From: Lachnoclostridium sp. An14
GTDB taxonomy: Bacteria; Bacillota; Clostridia; Lachnospirales; Lachnospiraceae
Assembly: GCF_002160755.1 (NCBI RefSeq)
Contig: NZ_NFLE01000015.1
Coordinates: forward strand, 32,185-96,184
Direction of reading: 5' to 3'
DNA: 64,000 bases
The position numbers and the translations under genes were made by a program. Each line of letters starts with the position of its first letter. Position 1 is the first letter of the stretch. Shown one piece after another: positions 42,513 to 52,820 of this stretch. A model generated the notes under the pieces. It ran no database searches. It worked only from the letters and a program-made list of their open reading frames with translations, and was not told the DNA's origin.

Positions 42513-42589
42513 GATACCAGGGTCAAAAGGCCGGAAATCCGATGCAAGCTTGCTTGCAAGAGGATTTTTGACCTTTTGACCCCAACATC
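42513..42589. repeat. 77-bp element with inverted ends, copy 2
   Basis: Begins GATACCAGGGTCAAAAGG and ends CCTTTTGACCCCAACATC, which is the reverse complement of the ends at 27791-27879. The centre (GCAAGCTTGCTTGCAAG) differs. It is upstream of the glycosyltransferase. Confidence 0.65.
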
Positions 42590-42888
42590 CTATAAGACAA
42601 AAATGCAGCTCACACAAACACTACCACATTTTTCGAATATTACAAGAGTTTCTTTCTGGATTTAATATAAAATTAATATTTTGGTTTGACTTTTGTAAAG
42701 AGTGTGAATTGTGTATTTTTTATGTAAAATTCGCTTTCTGAGACACAATTTAGGCCTTTTTGAGGAAAACCGGAGACGGAGGGGAGAGGGGAAAATGCAA
42801 AACGGCGATTCCCGCCGGGAACTGGAAAGAAATCCTGTGAAAAGTACCGTTTTATCAAAAAGGACAACGCCTTTTGCCCCTGCTTTCT
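42590..42888. other. AT-rich gap between the glycosyltransferase and murC
   Basis: No gene is supported. The murC frame remains open through most of this stretch, but the translation is unlike MurC. It contains AT-rich runs and TTGACTTTTG near 42687, which may be a -35 box. Confidence 0.4.
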
Positions 42889-42917
42889 TTGCTTTTTGCC
42901 GGAAAATCCGCTATAAT
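42889..42917 (+). promoter_or_regulatory. murC: Promoter of murC
   Basis: TTGCTT (42889-42894), 17 bp, TATAAT (42912-42917), about 65 bp before the murC ATG. Confidence 0.55.
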
Positions 42918-42980
42918 AAAGCAGAAGCGGCTTTCCGGCGCTGCCGGGGGCAAATAAAACGAAGAATAAGAGGAGAATAT

Positions 42981-44357
<1,377 letters not shown>

Positions 44358-44557
44358 TTATCCACATTATCCACATAGTTTTCAACATTTTATGTAAAGA
44401 AACTATGTGGATTTTTTACTTTACATAATCAGTCGTCTGTAAATTTTGGAAAACCGTATTTTTACGCGAGATTCGACAAATAGGGAAAAATAATTTATTC
44501 TTATGTCAACTTATTATCCACGTTATCCACATTATCCACAATCCATGCTGTGGATAA
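44358..44557. promoter_or_regulatory. DnaA-box cluster with AT-rich centre, upstream of dnaD/dnaI-like genes
   Basis: Exact TTATCCACA boxes occur in tandem at 44358-44366 and 44367-44375, and again at 44523-44531 and 44532-44540, with one inverted at 44549-44557. TTATCCACG at 44514-44522 adds a third tandem unit. Between the groups is about 140 bp of AT-rich DNA with a perfect 10-bp inverted repeat (TTATGTAAAG 44390-44399, CTTTACATAA 44419-44428). The layout resembles a DnaA-binding regulatory region or an origin-like site. Confidence 0.85.
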
Positions 44558-44639
44558 GCGGGGCTATTTTCTTTTTAAACGCGATGTGATATGATGGGAC
44601 CAGAGAAATTTGCGCTCAGCGAAAAGGGGAGTTCTGTCC

Positions 44640-45671
44640 GTGAAAAATCAGCTTGAAATCCACGCAACTCTGGTTGCGGATGAATTTATTGATACATACA
44701 TGGCCTCTGCCAACGGGGAATACGTAAAGGTCTACCTCTATATGCTCCGCCACCGGAATGAGCCTGTGGAGCTGTCCGCCATCGCGGACGCCTTAAACCA
44801 CACGGAGGCGGACGTGCGCCGCGCCCTTGCCTACTGGCAGCGGATGGGGGTTTTAGAGGAGACGGAGGAGGGGAGCCGCCAGGCCAGCCGGGAGACGGCC
44901 GCCGCCCGGCAGCCCCGGACGCCCGCCGCGGCGAAGGCGGAGGAGAGCCGTTCCCGCCGCGGTTCCTCCAGTCTGCCGGAGGCGCCCCAGGCCATGGAAC
45001 AGCCCCAGGCCCGGAAAAATTACGGCAAGGCGGACTTAGAGCGGCTGCAGGCGGACGGGGAGTTCAGCCAGCTCCTCTACGTGGCGGGACAGTATATGGG
45101 CCGCCTCTTAAAGCCTCAGGACGCGGATATGCTGGCGTACCTGTACGACAGCCTCCATATGTCCAGCGACGTGATCGAGTACGTGATCGAATACTGCGTC
45201 CAGAACCGCCACAACAGCATCCGCTACATGGAAAAGGTGGCCTTAAGCTGGCATGAAAAGGGCATCGACACCGTAGCGAAGGCCAAGGCCTGGACAGAGC
45301 ATTTCAACCAGGATGCCTTCGCTGTGATGAAGGCCTTCGGCATCAATGACCGCCGCCCCGGAAACACGGAGTGGGATGTGATTGAAAAGTGGTATAAGAC
45401 CTGGGGATTCAGCCGCCAGATGGTGGTGGAAGCCTGCAACCGCACCATGGAAGCCATCCACAAGCCCAGCTTTCAGTACGCCGACAGGATCCTGGAGGAG
45501 TGGCATAAAAACAGCCTCCGCACCGTAGAGGACGTGGCGGGGGCCGACGGAAAACGGAAAAAACAGGCGCCCAGGGACCAGGAGCCCAGGAAAAAAGGAG
45601 GGAACCAGTTCCGCAACTTTGAGGAGCGCCAGATCGACTACGACGCCATGGTGATGGAGCAGTGGCAGTGA
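44640..45671 (+). CDS. DnaD-domain primosome protein
   Basis: The 343-residue protein has a DnaD-like N-terminal winged helix (about 5-75; VADEFIDTYMASANGEYVKVYLYML), a Pro/Arg-rich linker (about 78-125) and two C-terminal DnaD_2 segments (about 140-290, with DMLAYLYDSLHMSSDVIEYVIEYC and EWDVIEKWYKTWGFSRQMVVEAC). DnaD helps DnaA remodel the origin and recruit the helicase loader in Gram-positive bacteria. The GTG at 44640 is chosen because AGGGGAG precedes it. It is directly followed by the helicase loader gene, and preceded by the DnaA-box cluster. Confidence 0.92.
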   Translation: MKNQLEIHATLVADEFIDTYMASANGEYVKVYLYMLRHRNEPVELSAIADALNHTEADVRRALAYWQRMGVLEETEEGSRQASRETAAARQPRTPAAAKAEESRSRRGSSSLPEAPQAMEQPQARKNYGKADLERLQADGEFSQLLYVAGQYMGRLLKPQDADMLAYLYDSLHMSSDVIEYVIEYCVQNRHNSIRYMEKVALSWHEKGIDTVAKAKAWTEHFNQDAFAVMKAFGINDRRPGNTEWDVIEKWYKTWGFSRQMVVEACNRTMEAIHKPSFQYADRILEEWHKNSLRTVEDVAGADGKRKKQAPRDQEPRKKGGNQFRNFEERQIDYDAMVMEQWQ

Positions 45672-45684
45672 AGGAGGGGAGAAC

Positions 45685-46680
45685 ATGGCACTGAGCAATT
45701 CCCAGTATGACGCCATCATCCGGGAATACGGCAGACAGCAGCTCTTAAATAAGCACGAGCAGGATAAGCGGGTAGAGGAGATTTACAGAGTCCTTCCCGC
45801 CGTCCGGGAGATCGACGACGCCATCAGCACCACCGCGGTGGACGCCGCCAGAAAGATGCTGGCGGGGGACCAGGAGGCGCGGGCGCGGATGAAGACGGTC
45901 ATAGCGGACCTGAGGGAACAAAAGGAGGTGCTCCTCCGTTCCAAGGGCTATCCGGCGGACTACATGGAAATGCGCTACCGCTGCCCCGACTGCCGGGACA
46001 CCGGCTACGTGAACGGGAAGAAATGCCACTGTTTCCGCAAAGCCCAGATGCGCCTGCTCTACGCCCAGTCCAATATTGAGGAAGTGGTGAAACGGGAGAA
46101 TTTTTCCACCTTCTCCTACGAATACTATGACGATGAGAATGTTCTTCCCGGCCTGGGAAGGACCGCCAGGGAGCATATGCGCCAGGTGGTGGCCGCCTGC
46201 CGCCAGTTTATCGGGGAATTTGGAGAGAAAAAGGGCAGTCTTCTCCTCACGGGAAACACCGGCGTGGGAAAGACCTTCCTTGCCAACTGCATTGCCAAGG
46301 AGCTGATCGACCGGTACTATTCCGTGATCTATCTCTCCGCCGGCGACCTGTTCGACATCTTTTCCAAGACCAGGTTCGGCCGCCAGGACGAGGACGGGAT
46401 CCGGGATATGTACGATTACATCCTGGACTGCGACCTGCTGGTGATCGACGATCTGGGCACGGAGTTAAACAACAGTTTCACCTCCTCCCAGCTGTTCTAC
46501 TGCCTGAACGAGAGGTTAAACAGGAAGAAGGGCACGGTGATTTCCACCAACCTCTCCATAAACGCCCTGCGTGACAACTACACCGAGCGTGTCACGTCCC
46601 GGATCATGAGCTACTACCGGATCCTGCCGGTGTACGGCGACGACATCCGCCTGAAAAAACGGCGGGAGGGCCGGGAATGA
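45685..46680 (+). CDS. DnaC/DnaI-type helicase loader ATPase
   Basis: The 331-residue protein has an N-terminal helical part, a zinc-binding knuckle (Cys100, Cys103, Cys114, Cys116 in CPDC...KCHC), and an AAA+ domain with Walker A GNTGVGKT (190-197) and Walker B LLVIDDLG, then a sensor-like STNLS. It matches DnaI/DnaC loaders that place the replicative helicase on DNA. It is 13 bp after the dnaD-like gene with AAGGAGGGGAG before its ATG. The two very probably act together at replication start or restart. Confidence 0.93.
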   Translation: MALSNSQYDAIIREYGRQQLLNKHEQDKRVEEIYRVLPAVREIDDAISTTAVDAARKMLAGDQEARARMKTVIADLREQKEVLLRSKGYPADYMEMRYRCPDCRDTGYVNGKKCHCFRKAQMRLLYAQSNIEEVVKRENFSTFSYEYYDDENVLPGLGRTAREHMRQVVAACRQFIGEFGEKKGSLLLTGNTGVGKTFLANCIAKELIDRYYSVIYLSAGDLFDIFSKTRFGRQDEDGIRDMYDYILDCDLLVIDDLGTELNNSFTSSQLFYCLNERLNRKKGTVISTNLSINALRDNYTERVTSRIMSYYRILPVYGDDIRLKKRREGRE

Positions 46681-46682
46681 CC

Positions 46683-46711
46683 TTGACTATTGAGAAGTAT
46701 AATGCTATAAA
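46683..46711 (+). promoter_or_regulatory. prs: Promoter of prs
   Basis: TTGACT (46683-46688), 17 bp, TATAAA (46706-46711), with GGAGG and the prs ATG about 40 bp downstream. Confidence 0.6.
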
Positions 46712-46756
46712 TATACGGTGAAATGCCGAAAAATGTAAAAATATAGGAGGAAAAAG

Positions 46757-47938
46757 ATGATTTACGAAGAGAAAACCATCGAAACGATACCGGTCGGTCC
46801 ACTGGGATTGATCCCGCTGCAGAGCTGCGCGGAGTTGGGGGAAAAGGTGAACAGACATCTGGTAGAGTGGAGACGGGAGCGGCAGAGCGAGCACAAATCC
46901 ACCATTGCCTTTACCGGTTATCAGCGGGATAACTACATCATCGAGGCAAAGACCCCCCGTTTTGGTTCCGGAGAGGGAAAGGGAACCATCGAGGAATCCG
47001 TCCGCGGAGACGATCTGTACTTCATGGTGGACATCTGCAATTACAGCCTGACCTACTCTCTCTGCGGAATGGTAAACCATATGTCTCCGGATGACCATTT
47101 CCAGGATCTTAAGAGAGTGATCGCCGCGGCAGCGGGAAAAGCCCGCAGAATCAACGTGATCATGCCCTTCTTATACGAGGGAAGACAGCACAAGCGCTCC
47201 AACAGGGAGTCCCTGGACTGCGCCACGGCCCTTCAGGAGCTGGTGAGCATGGGAGTGGAGAACATCATCACCTTCGACGCCCACGACCCCAGAGTGCAGA
47301 ATGCCATCCCCTTAAAAGGATTTGAGACGGTACAGCCCATCTACCAGTTTATCAAGAGCCTGCTGAAGGCGGAGAAAAACCTGCAGATTGACAGCGACCA
47401 TATGATGGTAATCAGCCCGGACGAGGGCGGCATGAAACGCGCCATCTTCTTCGCGAACGTGTTGGGCCTGGATATGGGTATGTTCTACAAGAGGAGAGAC
47501 TACACCCAGATTATCAACGGCCGCAACCCCATCGTGGCCCACGAGTTCCTGGGTACGGACATCGAGGGCAAGGATGTGGTCATCATCGACGACATGATTT
47601 CCTCCGGTGAGAGTATGCTGGACGTAGCCAAGGAGCTGAAACGGAGAAAAGCCAGAAAGGTATTCATCTTCTCCACCTTCGGCCTGTTTACCAACGGCCT
47701 GTCCAAATTCGACGAGTATTATGAGAACGGTCTCATCGACCGCATTTTCACCACCAACCTGGTGTATCAGACTCCGGAGCTTCTCACAAAGCCCTACTAC
47801 ACCAGCGTGGACATGAGCAAATACATCGCCCTCATCATTGACAACTTAAACCACGACGACTCCTTAAGCGAGCTTCTCAACCCCACCAGACGGATCAACC
47901 GGGTGCTGGAGAAGTACAGAAACGGAGAGCAGTTATAA
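46757..47938 (+). CDS. prs: Ribose-phosphate pyrophosphokinase
   Basis: Prs makes PRPP from ribose-5-phosphate and ATP, feeding nucleotide, His and Trp synthesis. The 393-residue protein is longer than the usual 315 residues and belongs to the long clostridial type. It has NVIMPFLYEGRQHKRSNRES (ATP-side loop), DAHDPRVQNAIP and the PRPP-binding VVIIDDMISSGESM at about 274-287. An N-terminal extension and a C-terminal tail account for the extra length. Own promoter; ends in a strong terminator. Confidence 0.95.
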   Translation: MIYEEKTIETIPVGPLGLIPLQSCAELGEKVNRHLVEWRRERQSEHKSTIAFTGYQRDNYIIEAKTPRFGSGEGKGTIEESVRGDDLYFMVDICNYSLTYSLCGMVNHMSPDDHFQDLKRVIAAAAGKARRINVIMPFLYEGRQHKRSNRESLDCATALQELVSMGVENIITFDAHDPRVQNAIPLKGFETVQPIYQFIKSLLKAEKNLQIDSDHMMVISPDEGGMKRAIFFANVLGLDMGMFYKRRDYTQIINGRNPIVAHEFLGTDIEGKDVVIIDDMISSGESMLDVAKELKRRKARKVFIFSTFGLFTNGLSKFDEYYENGLIDRIFTTNLVYQTPELLTKPYYTSVDMSKYIALIIDNLNHDDSLSELLNPTRRINRVLEKYRNGEQL

Positions 47939-47959
47939 TCTGAACACACAACACGACGC

Positions 47960-48012
47960 AAAAGGCATCTGCCCCGCGGCCATTTCCAGCCGCGGCAGGC
48001 AGATGCCTTTTT
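47960..48012. terminator. Bidirectional terminator between prs and the SbcC-like gene
   Basis: AAAAGGCATCTGCC-C-CGCGGC pairs with GCCGCGGCAGGCAGATGCCTTTTT, a long stem with A and T tracts at the ends. Confidence 0.9.
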
Positions 48013-48015
48013 CCG

Positions 48016-49863
48016 TCACATATCAATCCTGTGATAAGGAATCCCTTCCTCCTCCAGAATCTGCAATTCCCTCTTATGGCAGGTAAACACGATGCTCTGC
48101 CCGTCGTAGCTGTGGGAGAGCCACTTTAAAACCGTTCTCAGACGCTCATCGTCATACTGCACGAAACTGTCGTCAAAAATCAGGGGCAGGGGCTCCTGTT
48201 CCCCCTGCATCAGCCGGGCCACGGCCATGCGCAGGGCCAGGTAGATCTGGTCCATGGTGCCGCTGGAGACCTGCTCGATGGGCACCAGCTTGGCACGGGT
48301 ATTCATGAAAATGTTCAGGTTCTCGTCCACGCTCATGCTGCTGTAGATGCCGCCGGTGATGCCTGCGATCAGGTCGGAGGCCGTCTTGTTTAAAAGCAGG
48401 CCGAAGGAGGCGCGGATGGAGGTGGACACCTCCGTCATGGTCTCTAAGGCCAGGTCAATGGCGGTGATCTCGTCCCGCAGCCGGTCGTTTTCGTCGATTA
48501 CGTGCTGGAGGGCTGCCACCTGGTCCTTGCAGAAGGCCAGACGCTCCAGCTTTTTCTCCAGCTCCCACTGGAGGCGCTGCTGTTCCTCGATTTCAGAGGA
48601 GCAGTCCGCGGAGCGTTTCTCCAGCTCCTCGATTTCCTGCTGCTGCTCCCGCATGGATGCCTCCGACTTTAACAGGGCGGCATTCAGCCGGATAAATTCC
48701 TCCATACGGCTGTTTAAGGCCCCCATGGCCTTGTCGGAAATGGAGCTGTCCCCCAGATGCCTGGCAAAGATTTCCCGGATCAGCCCGGCGCTCAATTCCA
48801 GCTCCTTTTGGCACCGTTTCCCCTTCATAATAAGAAGGATGCCAAAGAGGAGGAACAAGGGGGCCGGCACCGCCGCCAGGATGGCAAGCTGGGACGCCGG
48901 CAAGGCAAGCTCCGGGAGAATCCCCGCGAAACTGCACCCGGATACGGCCGCAAAGACGGCGGCTGCCGCAAAGCAGAGAGCGGCGAGCACCGTCCGGGAA
49001 CGCTTTGCGGAGGCAGCTTTGGCGGTTTTGTACTCCCCGTAGACCTTCTCCGCCTTTTGCTGGTAGCTCCGGATGGCGTCTTCCCCGTCAAACTGGTTGC
49101 TGTTTAAGATCTGCCGCCCTTTGGCGATCTTCTGGATCAGCTCCTCCCGCTCCTCCCGTTTTCTGGCCAGCTGCTCCGTCACGTCCTTCTGCAGGGCGCG
49201 GAAGGAGGTAAGCTGGTTTTCAAACTCCGGGGCGGAGATTTCCTGTTCAATGGAGCGGATCTCCCCCAAAAGGGTGGTGTAGTTTCTGGCGGCCTCCGGC
49301 ACAATCTGGTTTTCCAGATCCTTGCGCTGTTTCTTTAAAAAGGCGGTGGCCCGGGTGATGTTTAAGGCCATGCTGCCGGAGGTGTTTAAGTTGGCGATGT
49401 AGTTTTTTAACTCCGAGACCATGGCGCCGTCGGTGGCGCTTTTTAACTGCCCGATGCTGATGGTGTTATTGTAGGAGGTTTCCGTCAGGCCGCAGAGCAC
49501 CTGGTCGTAAAAGGCCTTGTCCAGAGGGATTTCCTTTCCCAGGGTCTCGTTGATGACGTGGGCCTCCTTGGTGTTTTTGTGGAATTTCCGCTCGATCCGG
49601 TAGGTGCTGCCGCCGTTTTCCAAGCGCAGCCGCCCCTGGTAGTTGGCACTGTCCTCCCAGGGCTCATATTTGGTGTAAAGGTCGTTTTTGGAGGCCCGTC
49701 CCCGCCCCCTCTCGATCCCGAACAGCATTCCCCGGATGAAGGTGTGGAGCGTGGATTTTCCGGCCTCGTTCTTTCCGTAGACCACGTTCAGTCCGTCCTG
49801 AAAGTCCATGGATCTGCCGTGGAATTTTCCAAAGCCGTTTATGTAAAGGTCAAGCAGCTTCAT
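48016..49863 (-). CDS. SbcC/YhaN-like coiled-coil ATPase
   Basis: The 615-residue protein has an SMC/Rad50-type split ATPase: Walker A VYGKNEAGKSTL near residue 32, signature SSGTMDQIYLALRMAVARLM and Walker B PLIFDDSFVQYDDERL near the C-terminus, joined by a coiled coil (about 180-480). Two hydrophobic segments interrupt the coiled coil at about residues 290-350 (AALCFAAAAVFAAV and LFLLFGILLIM), as in YhaN-type proteins. It is much shorter than SbcC (about 1000 residues). It overlaps the SbcD-like gene by 4 bp, so the two form a nuclease-ATPase complex for DNA end processing. Confidence 0.88.
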   Translation of the reverse strand: MKLLDLYINGFGKFHGRSMDFQDGLNVVYGKNEAGKSTLHTFIRGMLFGIERGRGRASKNDLYTKYEPWEDSANYQGRLRLENGGSTYRIERKFHKNTKEAHVINETLGKEIPLDKAFYDQVLCGLTETSYNNTISIGQLKSATDGAMVSELKNYIANLNTSGSMALNITRATAFLKKQRKDLENQIVPEAARNYTTLLGEIRSIEQEISAPEFENQLTSFRALQKDVTEQLARKREEREELIQKIAKGRQILNSNQFDGEDAIRSYQQKAEKVYGEYKTAKAASAKRSRTVLAALCFAAAAVFAAVSGCSFAGILPELALPASQLAILAAVPAPLFLLFGILLIMKGKRCQKELELSAGLIREIFARHLGDSSISDKAMGALNSRMEEFIRLNAALLKSEASMREQQQEIEELEKRSADCSSEIEEQQRLQWELEKKLERLAFCKDQVAALQHVIDENDRLRDEITAIDLALETMTEVSTSIRASFGLLLNKTASDLIAGITGGIYSSMSVDENLNIFMNTRAKLVPIEQVSSGTMDQIYLALRMAVARLMQGEQEPLPLIFDDSFVQYDDERLRTVLKWLSHSYDGQSIVFTCHKRELQILEEEGIPYHRIDM

Positions 49864-50936
49864 GACTGGCTCCTTTCGTCCGTGGTGTGCAGAAGGGCGT
49901 TGATGCCGTAGTAGAGGGCCTTTTTCTCGATGGGGCTGGCGTTCTCCTTCTGGAGAGCCTGGATGTAAAACCCGATCATATCGCTGGGGTGCTCGGCGAA
50001 AAGGGCGCTGAAATCGTACTGCGGCTCTGACTCGTCCACGATCTCCGAGATTTTCCAGCGGTAGGAGAGGGTATCCAGGTCAAATTCCATCTCCGGATCC
50101 CGCATTCCCCGGATGCGGAACCGGTAAATGTGCTCCTGCCCCCGTTTCTTGATCTCCTCGTCGATCCGCTGGGCCAGCTCCCCGTTGGTGGTCTCCGGCG
50201 TCACGTGAACCACCAGGGAAATGTACTGGGTGGAAGATAAGGGGACAAATTCTAAGGAGGTGATCTTTCCCGTCATGTAGTTGATGTCCCCCACGATCAT
50301 GCCGTGCCGCCCCGCCTCCGTCTTGTCCAAAGGCTCCGGGGAACCGGGATAGGCCATGCGGTTTCCGGGGAAAATCTCCGGTTTGTGGATGTGGCCTAAG
50401 GCGATGTAGGAAAAGCTGGTGCTTAGCAGCCGCTCCCGGTCAAAGGGAAGGTGCTTGGCGTCCCCGCCGTGGGCCATGAGGATGGAAATGCGGCCGTTCG
50501 CCGGTGCCTGCACCCCTTCCAGCACATTTTCCGTGATCTCCGCGCTGTGGTAGGAAAAGCCGAACACCTCCGTGTTGATGTCCTCGAAGTAGACGGAGGA
50601 GAGCTCCTCCCCCAGGAAAAAGGTCACGTTGGGAGACCAGGAAAAGCTGAGCAGGGAGGAGCTTTTCCGGACCCGGTCATGGTTTCCGGCGATGATGCAC
50701 ACGTGGATGGCGGGAATGGTGGAAAAGAGGTAGTTGATCTCCTTTAAATCCCGCACCAGAGGCTGGCTGTGGAACAGATCCCCGGAAATAAAGACGCAGT
50801 CCACGTCCCGCTCCCTGGCCTCCGTGATAATGCGGACGAAGGTATCTTTGATGGCCTGGGCACGCTCTCTACTCCAGGGCTTGTCGCTGTCCGGGTTCAT
50901 GCCCCAGTGGATGTCCGCCGTATGGATAAATTTCAT
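49860..50936 (-). CDS. SbcD/YhaO-like DNA repair metallophosphoesterase
   Basis: The 358-residue protein has the Mre11/SbcD calcineurin-like motifs: HTADIHWGMN (metal 1), FISGDLFHSQP, IIAGNHDRVRKSS, MAHGGD and YIALGHIHKPE. The C-terminal part (about 240-358) would contact the partner ATPase. The start at 50936 is chosen because GGGAGG precedes it and the protein begins MKFIHTADIHW. It overlaps the SbcC-like gene (ATGA), indicating coupled expression. Confidence 0.93.
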   Translation of the reverse strand: MKFIHTADIHWGMNPDSDKPWSRERAQAIKDTFVRIITEARERDVDCVFISGDLFHSQPLVRDLKEINYLFSTIPAIHVCIIAGNHDRVRKSSSLLSFSWSPNVTFFLGEELSSVYFEDINTEVFGFSYHSAEITENVLEGVQAPANGRISILMAHGGDAKHLPFDRERLLSTSFSYIALGHIHKPEIFPGNRMAYPGSPEPLDKTEAGRHGMIVGDINYMTGKITSLEFVPLSSTQYISLVVHVTPETTNGELAQRIDEEIKKRGQEHIYRFRIRGMRDPEMEFDLDTLSYRWKISEIVDESEPQYDFSALFAEHPSDMIGFYIQALQKENASPIEKKALYYGINALLHTTDERSQS

Positions 50937-51048
50937 GGTAAACCTCCCTGTTTCAATATGCGGCAAATACGCGGCGCGGCCGGAAACAGCCTCCGGCGGC
51001 TGCCCGCACCGGCGCTTTCGCGCCCGCCGCGTTTTAAAACATTCAAGA

Positions 51049-51075
51049 AACGGGCTGCCAGAAGGCAGCCCGCAT
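51049..51075 (-). terminator. Terminator of asnS
   Basis: On the minus strand GCGGGCTGCC-TTCT-GGCAGCCCG is followed by TTTCTTG. The DNA between it and the SbcD-like start is GC-rich and may hold a degenerate copy of the intergenic repeat, but I could not confirm that. Confidence 0.8.
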
Positions 51076-51084
51076 AGGATTTCA

Positions 51085-52476
51085 TTACAGCTCGCAGTTG
51101 TTCACGGTCCGCGGGAACGGAATCACGTCGCGGATGTTGGCCATGCCGGTCAGGTACATCACGCAGCGCTCAAATCCCAGGCCGAACCCTGCGTGGCGGG
51201 TGGAACCGTATTTGCGCAGATCCAGATAGAACTTGTAGTCGTCGGCGTTTAACTCCAGCTCGTTCATGCGGGTCAGGAGCTTTTCGTAATCGTTCTCCCT
51301 CTCGCTTCCGCCGATGATCTCGCCGATACCGGGAACCAGGCAGTCCATGGCGGCCACTGTCTTTCCGTCGTCGTTCTGTTTCATATAGAAAGCCTTGATC
51401 TCCTTCGGGTAGTCGGTGACGAATACGGGACGCTTGAAGACTTCCTCCGTCAGGTAGCGCTCGTGCTCCGTCTGTAAGTCGCAGCCCCAGAATACCTTGT
51501 AGTCGAAGTTGTCGTTGTTCTTCTCCAGGATCTTGATGGCCTCCGTGTAGGTCACATGGCCGAACTCCGAGTTGAGAACGCCGTTTAAGCGGTCTAAGAG
51601 GTTCTTGTCCACAAACTGGTTGAAGAATGCCATCTCCGCCGGAGCGTTCTCCAGCACGTAGCGGATGATGTATTTGAGCATTCCCTCCGCCACTCTCATG
51701 TTGTCGTCCAGATCGGCAAAGGCCATCTCCGGCTCGATCATCCAGAACTCCGCCGCGTGGCGGGTGGTGTTGGAATTCTCCGCCCGGAAGGTGGGGCCGA
51801 AGGTGTAAACATTGCGGAAGGCCATGGCGTAGGTCTCCACGTTTAACTGGCCGCTCACCGTCAGATAAGTAGCCTTGTTGAAAAAGTCCTCGGAATAGTC
51901 AATGGTGCCGTCCTCGTTTTTCGGCGGGTTTGCCAGATCCAGGGTAGTCACCTGGAACATCTCCCCGGCGCCCTCACAGTCGCTGGCCGTGATCAGGGGC
52001 GTGTGCACGTATACAAAGCCCTGCTCCTGGAAATACTGATGGATCGCGTAGGCGATCAGGGAGCGGACGCGGAACACCGCCTGGAAGGTATTCGTCCTGG
52101 GACGCAGATGGGAAATGGTGCGCAGGTACTCAAAGGTGTGGCGCTTTTTCTGTAAGGGATAGTCCGCGCTGGACGGGCCCTCCACCGTCACCTCTGTGGC
52201 CTGGATCTCAAAGGGCTGCTTGGCCTGGGGGGTCGCCACCAGGGTTCCCTTTACGATCAGGGCCGCGCCTACGTTGACCTTGTTGATCTCGGCGAAGTTG
52301 TCCAGGTTGTCATGGTATACGACTTGGAGCGTCTCAAAATAGGAGCCGTCGTTGAGCACGATGAAACCAAAGGCCTTGGAATCCCGGATGCTGCGCACCC
52401 AGCCGCCCACGGTGACCTCCTTGTCCAGATAGTTCTCACGGTTTTTGTATATCTCTTTTATGGTAACCAGATTCAT
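51085..52476 (-). CDS. asnS: Asparaginyl-tRNA synthetase
   Basis: The 463-residue class IIb enzyme has an OB-fold anticodon domain (about 1-110) and catalytic domain with motif 2 [26 protein letters not shown] and motif 3 [15 protein letters not shown]. It attaches asparagine to tRNA-Asn. The 3' end of the motif pattern (AsnRS-specific [15 protein letters not shown]) separates it from AspRS. GGAGATACGG precedes the ATG. Monocistronic on the minus strand. I saw no T-box in the 344-bp upstream region. Confidence 0.97.
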   Translation of the reverse strand: MNLVTIKEIYKNRENYLDKEVTVGGWVRSIRDSKAFGFIVLNDGSYFETLQVVYHDNLDNFAEINKVNVGAALIVKGTLVATPQAKQPFEIQATEVTVEGPSSADYPLQKKRHTFEYLRTISHLRPRTNTFQAVFRVRSLIAYAIHQYFQEQGFVYVHTPLITASDCEGAGEMFQVTTLDLANPPKNEDGTIDYSEDFFNKATYLTVSGQLNVETYAMAFRNVYTFGPTFRAENSNTTRHAAEFWMIEPEMAFADLDDNMRVAEGMLKYIIRYVLENAPAEMAFFNQFVDKNLLDRLNGVLNSEFGHVTYTEAIKILEKNNDNFDYKVFWGCDLQTEHERYLTEEVFKRPVFVTDYPKEIKAFYMKQNDDGKTVAAMDCLVPGIGEIIGGSERENDYEKLLTRMNELELNADDYKFYLDLRKYGSTRHAGFGLGFERCVMYLTGMANIRDVIPFPRTVNNCEL

Positions 52477-52740
52477 GACCGTATCTCCTTCTATTTCTTC
52501 CTAATTATATTAAACCTAAAGGTGATTATACTGTATTTTTTACCGCTGTTCAAGGTTTATTAACGATTTTATTCATCGTCAGATTCCGTGAAAATTTGCG
52601 GGAACCCCGTTTTATTCACCATATATGGTAAATATCCGTGAGCGGCGCACAATATCTTGTAAAAAATTGGGGAAACAGGAAATTCATACGAAAAATGTCG
52701 GAAATTGCACAAAAAAATACAAATATTATTTTGGTAATTG
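52477..52740. other. AT-rich divergent region between asnS and glgC
   Basis: No gene or T-box is recognised. The segment is AT-rich with runs such as AAAAAATACAAATATTATTTTGG. A short inverted pair CACCATATATGGTA (a near-palindrome ACCATATATGGT at 52618-52629) is the only notable structure. Confidence 0.4.
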
Positions 52741-52769
52741 TTCACTATTTCTAAATAATGTGCTATAAT
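52741..52769 (+). promoter_or_regulatory. glgC: Promoter of glgC-glgD
   Basis: TTCACT (52741-52746), 17 bp, TATAAT (52764-52769). About 50 bp of leader precedes the glgC ATG. Confidence 0.6.
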
Positions 52770-52820
52770 ACGCTTATAACCAAAATACACAACAAATACA
52801 CAGCAAGAGGTGGTAACGGA

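Noticed and set aside
46683..46703. TTGACT with TATAAT at 46698-46703
   Set aside because: The spacer is only 9 bp; the TATAAA at 46706-46711 gives the proper 17 bp.
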